From the NCBI RefSeq assembly GCF_947507565.1, contig NC_089179.1:2249747-2313746 (forward strand): DNA of 64,000 nucleotides, read 5' to 3'. Position 1 is the stretch's first letter; every line of letters begins with the position of its first letter. Shown in pieces: positions 10,455 to 20,604 of the stretch. The translations under genes and the position numbers were made by a program. This DNA comes from Oscarella lobularis. Lineage: Eukaryota; Porifera; Homoscleromorpha; Homosclerophorida; Oscarellidae. The notes under the pieces were generated by a model. That model did no database searches and had not been told where the DNA came from. It saw only the letters and a list, made by a program, of their open reading frames with translations.

Positions 10455-10501
10455 CGCTAGCGCGCTTTAAAGTGAGGAAGTTTATGCGTGGGTGCACTGT
10501 A
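10455..10501. repeat. Solo terminal repeat of the U1-U4 transposon family
   Basis: Read inward from 10499 on the minus strand: CAGTGCACCCACGCATAAAC then TTCC, with TA at 10500-10501. A CTTTAAAG box lies about 10 bp further in, as it does beside the U2 end (25575). Only one end is recognised here, so this may be a MITE or a deletion remnant. Confidence 0.55.
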
Positions 10502-10604
10502 GTCAAACCGCGATGAGCACAACATAATTTTTGTATTTTAGAAGAATTTTTTTATTTTCTCAGAATAAGTTTGTCGTATTGTCAGTGGGGTCACTATAAC
10601 TCGA

Positions 10605-13008
10605 TTAATTCTTCTTTGAATGTGCCTTGTTATACTCCCATGTAGCTGATTTGGCTTTACGCAGAAGTTCAGGTGGAGGACGAAATGAGTGAGCAGGCTG
10701 CAGGTCGGCAAGTTTTATTTTCATGATACTTGACAGTGTTCCTTTTGGATCCAGGCTTGGACGGTAGGCTGTTTTGTTTTTCCGTATTATTGAAAACACC
10801 CGCTCTTCTCCAGCATTAGAGTGCGGAATTATCAGTGCAAGTTTTGCCACGCGGGAAAGACGCAGGAACGTGTGAGTGCCGTCACACCCCTTTCTCTCAG
10901 ACAGGTGCTGCCAGATGACGTCTATCCGTGTTGGACTACTTCCCTCTTCCGTTGCTGACACGGAAGCTTCTTTCCATACGTGGGCAGGAATATCGTCCTG
11001 TGAAAGGAGCTGGTAGCTTACAAACTCGTCCTGCAGCATGTCCAGTTCTCGTGCTTCAGAGAAAGGCAGCAAATTTCCAAATCTAATGGAGCAATGTAGT
11101 AGAGTCAAAAAAAGGCATTGTATAACAGTATACCTGTTAACGAAGTACTCGACTTGAGTAAATTCTGCTCCTTCGCGGGAGCCGAAGTCGAGAAAGGTAG
11201 CGTTTTTTAGTAAAGGATCTGAAATTGGGAGATGCTTCAGGGCGTATTCCATCGCCGTTGTGTAAAAAGACCGAGCGCTAGAGTAGAACTTTTTGACGTC
11301 GTTCTCTGTTATATCGCCATCTTGTAGCAGAGCGGCAATTCGACCTTTCGTTGCGAAGCCGACAAAGACTTTGTCTGAATAAAGTATAGGTTGATAGCCT
11401 AAAATTTATGTCTAATATACCAACCTGGTTTTTGGCTGCCAACGTCTGCAAATTGAAGGGATGAAATGTTGTCTTTTGCTGCTCTAATTGAAGCAACGGT
11501 GAGAAATTTTCTAGCCAGTCTTGTAAGGAAGTTGATAATTTGCCTGAAAATGAAAGGCAGCAAGGGATCTTCCCTTTGGAGCAGAAGGGTGAATGACATG
11601 AAGCTTTGAAGGGCTGCCTGATAAAACATCAAATATATTTCCGTCATCGGTTTTCTGTAGGCGGTTTTCAGACGCGAAAAGCGAGCGTGGTTGGCACCTG
11701 AGAGGTGAATTGTAAAGGACTTTATCAGAATAAGCGAATCATTCACCCTCTGAAGCAAAGTAGCTCTTCAAAGCCGCATGCTGCTGCAAAAGACGAGAGA
11801 CCGCCTTCTCCAAGCTCAACCACCTGGTGCTGACGTGCTTGACAATTTGTCGGTAATTTGTATCACAGAAACTGCAATACTCAGACAGGGTCGCTTTTCT
11901 TTTGGTGCTTTTTTCGAACCAGAAGAATACATCAATGACAAGATCTTCAACGCTGAAACCGGACACCTGAAATTTACGTTGATCATGTCAAGAAAGCAAT
12001 GAACGCTGAACCAACCTTCTCGAAGGCATTTGCAGCTTTTCCAGCGGTATTGTGAACGATATGGCAGGGGCACCCCATCACGTACGTTGCTGGGTTTTTC
12101 TGTAGTACCCTGGATTTAATTGAATTTCGAATTCCTACATTAACAGATGTGTTATCAACTCCCAATCCCACGCAGTTTCCCCAAGACAAGCTATTTGTTG
12201 CGAACACCTCCTCCATGGCAGAAAATAGTCCTTCTGCCGTGCATGACGACACCATGCACATATCCAGAAAATTGACTTGCACGGATTTGTCAAAAATGCT
12301 GACAGTCATGGGATTCATCTTCTCAATGCCCGTGTCTGACGATCCATCAATGAGTATAGCAAATGGATTACTATGCATCAGTTGAATCAGATGTTGGTGA
12401 TGAACGGGAGCGACTGCTTCGTTGATTATGCAAGCGGTTTTCGTACGTCTGGAGGAGAATTTCTTGGCTATATCACTTTCAGAGAAAATACTTTGGAATA
12501 GAGGAGTCAGCTCGTCAGCAAGGGCTAGAGGTATATATTATGCTTCACAAGCATGTTTGCGATCATCACTTCCGCCCGTATAACCTATTATGGTTCTGTT
12601 TGAGAATTGAATTTAATTTCGGTAAAAAGTGAGCCTCGCCTTCTCATTCAGAGGTGAGAATTCCGGAGTAAACGGTATTTTTTGCTGCGTTCTTAGAGCT
12701 TTTTCATTATCCTTATGAAATTGTTTCTGCACGTGCCGCTCCACGTCAGATTTATCCATGTGGGAGCAACTGACTTCCCGGTTGCACACCGTGCAGAAAA
12801 AGGAATGACGGTTGCTTTGGACCTTCCTTATGAAAGGAAATTCCTTTGTCCAGGCGTCGTGGAACTTTGATTTGTACACTGCAGCTCCCTTTTTTGAAAG
12901 TTTTGCTCTCTTAGGAAGCGGACCCTCGACCAGCTCGACGTCGTCGCCTAATCCATCGTCCGCATCATCGACCGAAGCAGGAACTAGAGCTTGCGGAGTC
13001 TGATCCAT
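10605..13008 (-). pseudogene. hAT-superfamily transposase, degenerate, multi-exon
   Basis: Start at ATG 13008. The N-terminus has a BED/TTF-like zinc finger (FFCTVCNREVSC...H...H, 12700-12800). The catalytic part follows with AILIDGSSDTG (near 12360), GLGVDNTSVN (near 12160) and the CPCHIVHNTA motif (near 12065). The C-terminal dimerisation domain lies at 10800-10720 (IIPHSNAGEERVFSIIRKNK). Several small introns interrupt the gene. Near 12530-12540 an extra TA dinucleotide shifts the frame inside a conserved KHNIPLALADEL-type stretch. The hAT-type word CAGTGGGGTC occurs at about 10579 as a possible left terminus; no matching right end was found. Confidence 0.75.
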
Positions 13009-13547
13009 TGAACTACAGTCAAGTCGTCGAGCGAGTGGTGTGCGCCTGCTCGCTAAAACGACTACGTCATGTTTGGCAGTTGCTTTAGCTACAAGCAACA
13101 AGTGGCGTCTGCCCTGGCGCGAAGACAACTTCTTCGCTGTCGGACAGAAAGACAAGACTGCCGGCCCATCCCCCAATGCAGGGCATGCTTCCAATGTTTA
13201 TATCAAGGGAACGTACGCTAAAGAAGATTTCAGAACTAAACACCAGGCGTGAGAAGAGGCTAAGCGGGCGTGAGTACGTGAGAAGGTCTGAGGCGTGAGA
13301 CTCACGCCCAGGGCGTAAGACTTGGTAGGTCTGCTGAACTAACCCAGTTTTCGCTGAACGACGCTCACTCTAACTCGAAACAGGTACGTTTATCTATCAA
13401 TCGGAACATTGTCGCGGGTTACAATATAAAATATCAATTAGTAGATTTTTTCGAAGCTCCCTTCCTTCGGCACTCACGCTTATTGCTTAATTCTTAGTTT
13501 GCTGACGCTCGAGAGCGCTTATTTGAGCTCATACACTTTCCCGAACT

Positions 13548-14531
13548 ATGAAACGAAATCTTCCGAACGATCGATTTGCTTCACCGTCCAAAAAGACTTT
13601 ATTTGACCATTCTTATTGCCCGTCGACCACTGACGAAAATGAGAAAGAAACGTTGCCTAGAAATGGAGGAGTTACGGATCACACATATTCCACTCCTCAT
13701 GACAACCACCGTATTTCTGTACCTCATTACTACCCGGTACTTCTCAAGGAACTATGTTCACTCGTGCCACCACTACGCCCAATGTCCGCTTATCTACCAT
13801 TAGAACCATTTCTTCGTCAGTTCCGCTATTGTCAACCGGCATTACTGCGAATGTTCGAAATGCTCCTATTATTCGTTTTTCTTTTTCGCATTTACCGCGG
13901 CTTTTACCCTCCAATATTGTAACTATAACTAACAGACCACAGCTTTCTCTTTCCCCGCTTCCTATAGAATCATCTGCCCAGATTCGTTCTTCCACTGTTA
14001 CGACTCCGTTGCCTCGATCTCTTCAAACTCCTACCAACTCCTCCTCTCAAGAACACCTTTCGACTGAGCTTTCTGCGTCTTCTGATCGCACAATGACTTC
14101 AACCAGACCCACTTTAACTGCTTACCGTGACGAAGACATATCGCCTGTCGAAGAACTAGAAGCCGACGGGGGAGAAAACACCCTTAACGAATCCGCAGCA
14201 GTACACGAAGCACCAGTCGTGCTACCAAATTACTCCGCATTTCGCTACAACTCCAGAAATTTGCACGACGGAGCACACATAGGTTCAATGTCCGAGACGC
14301 CCACACTGTCCTGCCAAAAAGTGGCCATCCGAACCTCCAGGAATGTGTTGCGCCAATGGAAAAGTTGACGTTCCCTTGCTCGGTCCTCCTCCTGAACCTT
14401 TACGCACTCTTATGTCACATGACACACCAGCGGCCAAAGAATTCAGAGGAAAACTACGCAAATACAACTCCTGCTTTGTAATCATTTCAAGCCCATACTT
14501 TAGTCGAGCCTGGTTTCGTGCCCACCTTTAA
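13548..14531 (+). pseudogene. N-terminal relic of Helitron Rep/helicase protein
   Basis: Diagnostic part at 14300-14500: a Cys/His cluster (HCPAKKWPSEPPGMCCANGK), then VPLL-PPPEPLRTLM and FRGKLRKYNSCF. This is the zinc-binding segment that precedes the HUH replicase in animal Helitron proteins. The upstream Ser/Thr/Pro-rich sequence from ATG 13548 changes frame near 13740 and again near 14300. The HUH and helicase domains are absent. It lies 4 kb downstream of the RPA-like gene, with an hAT relic between. Confidence 0.65.
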
Positions 14532-14650
14532 CGGCTTCAATCCTCTGACCAGGAAAAGTCAAATGTATACTGAAACTTTCTGGTCATGACTGCTTGTTGT
14601 TTTATACCTGTTTAATTAAATAATCAGACGCGTTTCCTGCTAATAATGAG

Positions 14651-14917
14651 GTGGTGTCGGACGATTTGCTGAGGGCGTGTGCCGCTGCTGCGGGATCGAA
14701 ATGGGAGTCCATCGGTGGTCTCCTCATCGATCTTGATGTACTTGAATAAATTCGCGAATCTACTCGCGACATGAAGACTGGTCTGCTGAAAGTGCTAAAG
14801 GCATGGAAAAACGCCAGGCGTTCACCACCGACTGTAGGTAGGCTCCTAAAATGGTTTCTTGAGGTCGATATTGCCGAAAGGGTCCTAAAAGAAAAGTATA
14901 TCGATTTGTTTGGGTAG
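14651..14917 (+). pseudogene. Death-domain exon with an in-frame stop
   Basis: Too broken for ORF callers, but clear by eye. An 88-codon frame reads as a death-fold: KWESIGGLL near 14700, an IRESTRDMKTGLLKVLKAWK helix pair (14750-14810), PTVGRLLKWFLEVDIAERVL and an EKYIDLFG end before TAG 14915. Spacing matches adaptor-type death domains. A TAA at 14747-14749 interrupts it where a charged codon would fit. A short acceptor-like AATGAG precedes it. It is probably a gene fragment; the partner exons are not visible. Confidence 0.6.
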
Positions 14918-14947
14918 TCAGACAGAGCATGTGTACTTCACTCACAC

Positions 14948-15215
14948 CATCTATGTTTGTAAATTCCCCGTTTGATAAAAATTTGTATTTTTAATAGGCA
15001 CTACTGTATTTATAGATTCCGAGACTAGCTCGTTCCTAACTTAAGCTCTTTTTTAGAAGGTTAAGTTTGGAAAGTCGCACATTCCATCTAAGTTTGTAAA
15101 TTCCCCGTTTGATAAAAATTTGTATTTTTAATACGCACTACTGTATAGATTCTGAGACTGGCTCGTTCCTAACTTAAGCTCTTTTTTAGAAGGTTAAGTT
15201 TGGAAAGTCGCACAT
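14948..15215. repeat. 135-bp direct tandem duplication
   Basis: Two near-identical copies (about 14948-15082 and 15083-15215) begin CCATCTA(T/A)GTTTGTAAA and end AAGTCGCACATT. Each contains AACTTAAGCTC...GGTTAAGTT. The few differences suggest a recent duplication. Confidence 0.85.
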
Positions 15216-15292
15216 TATTTTATCGTTATCAGAAAGTGACGACGAATCTGGGGGTAGCAGCAGTTTATTAATAATACCTTTATATTTTGTAG

Positions 15293-15779
15293 ATGAGTCG
15301 AGCTCGCCCAGGCAGGCTGAAGTTAAATGACGAAGAGGAGAGACCTTTAGGCAAGTCTTGGCTAAACGACAGGACGATTACGGCATTTCAAAATTTGCCT
15401 CGTAACCCGTTTTCTCATATGGAAGATCTACAGGACGTCTTTCGGCAGAGAGCGAGAAACGGATTTCACTGCGTATCGTTTGCATTTCTCCAAGTCTTGC
15501 ATGTTGGTGAATGCTATTGGGTGACAGTGTCAAATGTCGATTCTTAACAAAGAATCGTCCGCCGGTACGACAGCTTTCATGGAAATCCTAGTAGCACTAA
15601 TCTTAATTACATCGTCGGCATGCTAAATTTCACTACTGTACTACGTATAGAAATAAGTTACAGGTGGAGATAAATGTGCCGAGGCAAAGAGGACCAAATG
15701 ACTGTGGCCCATTTTCATTGGCTTTTGCAACGTCTCTCCGCCACGGAGACGACCAAACGCCGAAGAAAACTTTGTGGTA
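15293..15779 (+). pseudogene. Ulp1-like (C48) cysteine peptidase fragment
   Basis: Resembles the Ulp1-type proteases carried by several eukaryotic DNA transposons. It starts MSRARPG at 15293. SWLNDRTITAFQ (15357-15392) matches the substrate-entry helix; LHVGECYWVTVSN covers the catalytic-His strand, but the usual His-Trp is Tyr-Trp here. RYDSFHGN holds the Asp, and QRGPNDCGPFSLAF (15685-15725) holds the Gln and catalytic Cys. A TAA at 15545 and a one-base slip near 15655 break the frame. His loss plus lesions make it inactive. No sequence beyond the catalytic core was identified. Confidence 0.65.
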
Positions 15780-16392
15780 AAATTTCAATTTAGCAATAAA
15801 TGTATCATACGAAAACACCCCAGGGCGTTTCGCGCTTGAGCGTTTTCTATTTTGTAACAAACGTTCCATGTAGCAGTATTAGACGCATAAAGGTATACTG
15901 GGCCTCTGTCGCCGTCGCTTCCTAAGTCACATAGCCAAAACATCAGCGAAAACGGCAGAAATCGGCAGAATTTCAAAACGAGATCGTAGCGATCAGACGT
16001 TTTGTAATTTCGAGCGCCGTTTGACGTTAAAATTATGCGACGAGGCTTCTTTGTTTCCGAACATGACTTAAGAATCAATTACGTCATCAGAAATCGCAAA
16101 AATAAAAAAAATTAATACACATGTTTGTGTCTGGTGGAAAATGTAGTTTTTAGCACTTGTTAATTTTTTATTTTTGAAAAGTGAAACAAACTGAATTATT
16201 TTAAACATCCTTTTCTAGCGCACGCTATTTTCTCGATGTCGTTTTTTGCCTTGTTTTAGATGTTTGACCACCTGATATAGCCCAGTTTCTTTGCGTTACA
16301 TGTACCATTCGCGTTTTGACGGCCTTTTGAAGAAAGATGCGCACGGTAAAGGACCGATACGCTAGCGTTTTTTTGCATAATTGTGCATCTTA
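15780..16392. other. No supportable feature
   Basis: Mixed-composition sequence with scattered short open frames on both strands. I see no domain, repeat or convincing splice structure. Confidence 0.4.
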
Positions 16393-16560
16393 ATGGCCGC
16401 AAAAGAAGCCGCCGCAGCTATTTTGGACGTTTTAGGAGACGCTGAAGACGTGCAAAGGAAAGATGAAGACGAAATAATGAGTTTCGAGGAGAATTCTACG
16501 GTGGCCGATACGGGTTCTAGCTCCTCGCTTCTGCGTCTACGATCACCTAGACTTTCCAAT
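16393..16560 (+). CDS. Possible first exon, unrecognised
   Basis: From ATG 16393 an Ala-rich helical start (MAAKEAAAAILDVLGDAEDV) runs into an acidic and Ser-rich stretch. It lies just upstream of a sequence (16576-16595) that resembles the U-family terminal repeat followed by TA, so it may be an N-terminal piece inside a small transposon. No domain is recognised. From 16600 to 17240 I see no supportable gene. Confidence 0.25.
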
Positions 16561-17461
16561 TCTGCCCTAGCCCTTTATGGGGCCCGTGCGCACTGTAGTG
16601 CCCTTTTCGGACTTTCGCGACTGCGACGATTTTTTTTTCGAAAGCTAACAACGCGGTTCTACATACTTCCCTTTTGTACATGTTATAAAACATTTGTTTT
16701 GAATTTTGTTGTGAAATTTGACGTCATAACCTAAAAATCATGTTTTTTATTCTTCTCTCACACTTATTAGTACCACAGTTGCAAAGAAGCAAACGATAAA
16801 CAATAACAACGTAATCGCTGCAGAAAAAAGTATGAAAAACGCGTCTATTTAGCTACAAATAAACCGCGAGCGACTGCGTAACGTGCGCTAATGAGAAGGT
16901 TTTTACTGAAAAACGACGAAACGATACTTTATGTAATGGCTTTAGACGTCGGTTGCAATAAAATGAGTGTTGTTGATCGTAAAACGTTGATCTTGAAGCG
17001 AAAATAGCAGCTACAACTGGTAACTACACGAAGAGCAATAAATGACGTGTTTACTTCCGGCTAAATACGTCATTCCTTTTCTGGAACTATAAAAAGCTTC
17101 TGACCAGGTCCCTTGGAGGGCCTCCGTGATTTCCAGCGAAACGGCGGTAAAGAAGTGACAAAAAACTTCGCCGAAGCGTAGGAACGTTCGAAAATGCAGG
17201 AAAACGCGTAGTTTTGACGAGAATAACGTGCGCTCTTGCGATCTACAGTCGACTCTTCGACAGTGGACGCTCTACTTTGTGGACAGCTCTCTCCAGTCGA
17301 CAGAGGCCCATTCACGGATCCTTATTCAGCATATTTTATAACATTGCGTCTCTCTATCTAGTGGACATCTCCTAATTCTGAACTGTGGACAAAATACATG
17401 TCCCAAAATAGATTCTTAGTGTATATTTTGTTTCTGTAGAAGAGGACAAACAAACCGAGTG

Positions 17462-17902
17462 TCACAGAAAGCCTTGGTCTTTCAGGTTTCTGACGATTTC
17501 TTTCATTTTGTCAATGAATGGCTTTGGGCCATAGAGACAATAAAGGCAAGGTATTTCTAGACCGTAGCCGCCGCCTCGGTTGACGCGTTTCCCAGTAATC
17601 CTTACCGTTCCTTTGTTCACTTCTCGCTGCAAGAAGCTGCTCAGAAATGGAGCAAGATTGTATGGTACATGTCCAACAACGTCCTGTTCCTTCATGACTG
17701 CAACTGCTCTTCTGTCTTTATCGTTATTGGACTCTCGTCGAAGAAGCAACGTCTCCCCTATTCTTGGTTCCCAGATATCTTTGTATACGTGATATCCACG
17801 AACGTATGAAGAAACTTCTAGGTAGTCCGCGTTTTGCTCAGAAACTGGTGAACTCGCCATCGTGATTCGCAAAATTTCGTCAATCCGCGCGCTATGCTGC
17901 AC
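17462..17902 (-). CDS. HIRAN-domain protein inside the Tigger-like element
   Basis: A single-exon protein of 146 residues from Met at 17902, or 131 from the Met at 17857 (MASSPVSEQ), which leaves room for a promoter. HIRAN signature: VRGYHVYKDI, ETLLLRRESNNDKDRRAVAV, VVGHVP near the middle, then TVRITGK and a conserved LEIPCLYCLYGPK C-terminus. HIRAN domains in HLTF/Rad5 bind 3' ends of single-stranded DNA, so a role in handling transposon ends is an attractive inference. The frame is intact. It diverges from the transposase gene with its first Met 11-71 bp away. Unlike the U2 and U4 HIRAN genes it has no intron. Confidence 0.8.
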   Translation of the reverse strand: MQHSARIDEILRITMASSPVSEQNADYLEVSSYVRGYHVYKDIWEPRIGETLLLRRESNNDKDRRAVAVMKEQDVVGHVPYNLAPFLSSFLQREVNKGTVRITGKRVNRGGGYGLEIPCLYCLYGPKPFIDKMKEIVRNLKDQGFL

Positions 17903-17913
17903 GTGGCGTAATC

Positions 17914-19622
17914 GTGGCCCAGGTTGCGATGGCTTTATCGACGCAAAAAGGCAAAGACAGGGTGTACCTGTCTCTGAAAAGGAAGTACGAAGTTGTAAAA
18001 GCGGCAGGCTGCGGTGCTGTTCTCATTAGAAAACTTGCCGAAGTCTTTGGATGCAGCAAGAGCCAAATAGGGGTCATCTTGAAGAAGAGAAATGAAATCG
18101 TATCTCAGTACAAAGCCAACATGGCTAATTCGTCAGTTCAGCTAAAGAAGATAGTCGACGATCCAAGTATGGCGACATTAACGACTGTCTTTACGAATGG
18201 TACCTGATGGCAACTTCAAAGAATACTTTTCCGAGGGGGCCTTTACTCACGGAAAAGGCTAGTAGAATCGCATTACATCTAGGCCAACATGACTTTAGAG
18301 GATCTAGTGGATGGCTGACAAAGTGGAAACAGAGGTTTAACGTCAAGAGGATCACAATTTGCGGTGAATACGGCGACGCGAGAGGTGAAACTGTTGAAAG
18401 TTGGAAGGAGCGCTTACCGCAGATTCTAGACGGGTACGATAGAAGAGACATCTGGAATATGGACGAGACAGGCTGCTTTTGGAAAACACTCCCAGACAAA
18501 GGATTTGCAAGGAAAGGAGTCAAGTGCAAAGGAGGAAAAAAGAGTAAACAACGAATGACATTAGCCTTTTTCGTGAATGCCGAAGGAGAGAAAGCAATGC
18601 CTGCCGTAATTTGGAAATCGGAAATTCCGAGATGTTTTAAGAGAAACGTGAAAAAGAACCTCCCCGTTTGCTACTACAGCCAAAGCAAATCGTGGACGAC
18701 GGGAAGTATTTTGGACTCAGTCTTATCTTCATTGAATAGAAAACTAAGTTCTCAAAGGCGATCCATCTTGCTGCTTCTTGACAATGCTGGATGTCACCCC
18801 CACGACCTGCAAGGAAAGTATTCTAACATCAAGCTTCTATTTCTTCCTCCTAATACAACGTCCGAGTTGCAGCCACTTGATCTTGGAATAATCCAAAACT
18901 TTAAAGTATTTTACAAATCGCGTTTTCTCCGTTATGTCCTGGCAAGAATTGAGGACTGCGAAACCGTTACAGATGTTGTAAAGTCGGTGAACATTCTAAT
19001 GGCCATTCGTTGGGTTTCTGAAGCGTGGAAACAAGTAAAACCAGATACAATTAAAAAGTGCTTCCGTAGAGCTGGTATTCTTGCCGACGACATGGCTGTG
19101 GCGCATATTCCAGACGCTGATCCATTTGAGGATGTTGACGAGAATGCGGCGGCGCTGCAAGAGTTAATTGATGCACACTCTGGCGGAGCAGAGAATTCGT
19201 GCCATGCTGAAGAATACGTAGAAGGAGAAAATTATTTACCTGTTTGTTTTATTGGCAGTGACGACGATTGGGAAGAAGAATTTATGGAAACTTTGGCTGC
19301 TAAGTCAGACCCGAGTTCGACCGAACAGGAATCTGACGATGATGACGAAATTGTGTGCATTGCCGAAGTTGATCCCCCTTTGAAAATATCAACTTTTTCT
19401 GAAGCATTGACGCAATTGGAAGACGTGAAACTGTTTCTGGAAAGCAAGAACTGCGCAAAAGCAAAAAGACTGGGCAAAATATTGACCGTGTTGCTGCCTG
19501 CAGCAGGCGTTGTACAAAGTAGGCAACCGTGGACGCGTTTAACTTATAATTCTTTTAGCGAAAAGCAGTTTCGAATTGACGTAAAAAATAGATGGTTTTC
19601 TTTGAGTGGACAGCTTCTCTAG
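17914..19622 (+). pseudogene. Tigger-like transposase with one frameshift
   Basis: The N-terminal part (from 17914 or Met 17929) has a psq-type helix-turn-helix (KRKYEVV...LAEVFGCSKSQIGVIL). A one-base slip near 18170 moves to the frame of the CENP-B region (EWYLMATSKN, WLTKWKQRFN) and the DDE_1 core. Catalytic blocks: WNMDETGCFWK (first Asp), LLLLDNAGCHPH (second Asp), and PPNTTSELQPLDLGIIQNFK (third Asp). An acidic C-terminal tail ends at TAG 19620. Apart from the slip the gene is open. A 33-36 bp micro-intron or recoding at 18170 is possible but less likely than mutation. Confidence 0.85.
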
Positions 19623-20027
19623 AGTGGACAACTTTATCTTCCTCAAAGTGTCCACTATTCAGAGAGTCGACTGTAGTCCCTAAGAGTCACCTAGCAACTA
19701 GTTTTATTTATTTATATTGAACCTAACGGCTACAAAGTACGCATGCGCAAAAAGTCATTGCAGTGCCTTCAAGGAACATATGGGTTGGGAGCAAAGGTGA
19801 CACGCAGGGCTAGTTGTCTCGCTTTTGGGATCTCGAAGCTATGACGTGGGGCGTCTCTAATATCTTAATTCGTTTAGTGCGTACCGCATGCAACACTTGG
19901 ACCATGCGCATTTCGCCAGACCCTTCCTCCCGAGGGAAGGGTGTGGCCTCCAGACTAGCTCGATGGTGATTCGCTCAATAAGATGCCCGTGCTTCTAACG
20001 TAAGAGCTTCGCGCAGATCGGCCCACA

Positions 20028-20320
20028 ATGAGCGACACTCCGACCACTGCTGCCGCGCACGCCACGACTTCTCAGTGAGAAATACCCTTTCGTCACTCCC
20101 CAATTGACACCGATTCTCTCCTCTTTAGGGACATTTACGATTCGAAGAAATTGACGCCCGAGGCGATGCGTCGCTACCTGAAGGAGCGCGATCACGAAAC
20201 GATCGTAATTTTTCACTCGAAATTCTGCCGAAAATCGTACGACGACGACAGGAAATTCGTTTGCCCGCCGCTGTGCGTCTCTCTCGTCTGGAGCGGATGG
20301 GAAGTAGGCGCGAGCATTTG
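20028..20320 (+). CDS. RBPJ: RBPJ/CSL (Suppressor of Hairless) 5' exons, partial
   Basis: CSL is the DNA-binding nuclear factor of the Notch pathway. Exon 1 (20028-20074) encodes MSDTPTTAAAHATTSQ. A clean 54-bp intron (20075-20128, GTGAGA...CTCTTTAG) follows. Exon 2 (20129-20320) carries LTPEAMRRYLKERDHETIVI, FHSKFCRKSY and RKFVCPPLCV, the N-terminal beta-trefoil/Rel-homology entry block of CSL. Exon 2 ends in phase 2 at a good donor (GTAAGA, 20321). A Helitron-type terminus begins eight bases into the following intron, and no further CSL exons were recognised in the window. The gene may continue beyond an insertion, or this may be a truncated copy. A few residues differ from typical CSL (VWSGWE). 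Confidence 0.8.
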
Positions 20321-20328
20321 GTAAGAAA

Positions 20329-20358
20329 CTAGTTCAGGTCCCCGTGCGAAGCACGGGG
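20329..20358 (-). mobile_element. Helitron-type 3' terminus (minus strand)
   Basis: Read on the minus strand: hairpin CCCCGTGC-TTC-GCACGGGG (20358-20340), a short spacer, CTAG (20332-20329), flanked by A/T as Helitrons require. The body would extend to the right. The DIRS relic begins within 300 bp, so the element may be short or truncated. Confidence 0.55.
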
Positions 20359-20458
20359 AAATAGTACCGCACTGTTGTGGTCCCATGTTATCGACTCTTA
20401 GAACTGTTTCGAGGCCGAAACGGTTCCAAGTGGGACAAAGGGGCAGCTTGCACGACGT

Positions 20459-20488
20459 TATATATATATATATGTATATATATATATC
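20459..20488. repeat. (TA)n microsatellite
   Basis: Alternating TA run of about 30 bp, interrupted once by TG. Confidence 0.95.
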
Positions 20489-20604
20489 GCTCTGATAAAT
20501 GACGTCACTGCAAGATACGTTCTCTAACGCTTTCTTCGGTGGTCTGACACCGACCGCGAGAGAGTCGATAGAAGGAATGACGCCCACCACTTGCTCGGCC
20601 TGTC

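Larger units (their letters stand above)
17246..19673 (+). mobile_element. Complete Tigger/pogo-like element carrying a HIRAN gene
   Basis: The left end begins CAGTCGACTCTTCGACAGTG at 17246 and the right end is its imperfect reverse complement ending at 19673. Both are flanked by TA (17244-17245 and 19674-19675). The end resembles the CAGTTGACCC start of Tigger elements. Inside, a HIRAN gene (minus) and a transposase gene (plus) diverge from a centre at about 17860-17930. Length is 2.43 kb. Confidence 0.85.

Noticed and set aside
18160-18210. Programmed frameshift or intron in the Tigger transposase
   Set aside because: No slippery heptamer or GT-AG pair of sensible size was seen; a one-base mutation is simpler.
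19920-19958. Hairpin CCCTTCC/GGGAAGG followed by CTAG, another Helitron-type end
   Set aside because: The base after CTAG is C, not T, and the spacer is longer than in the other four; possible but unsupported.
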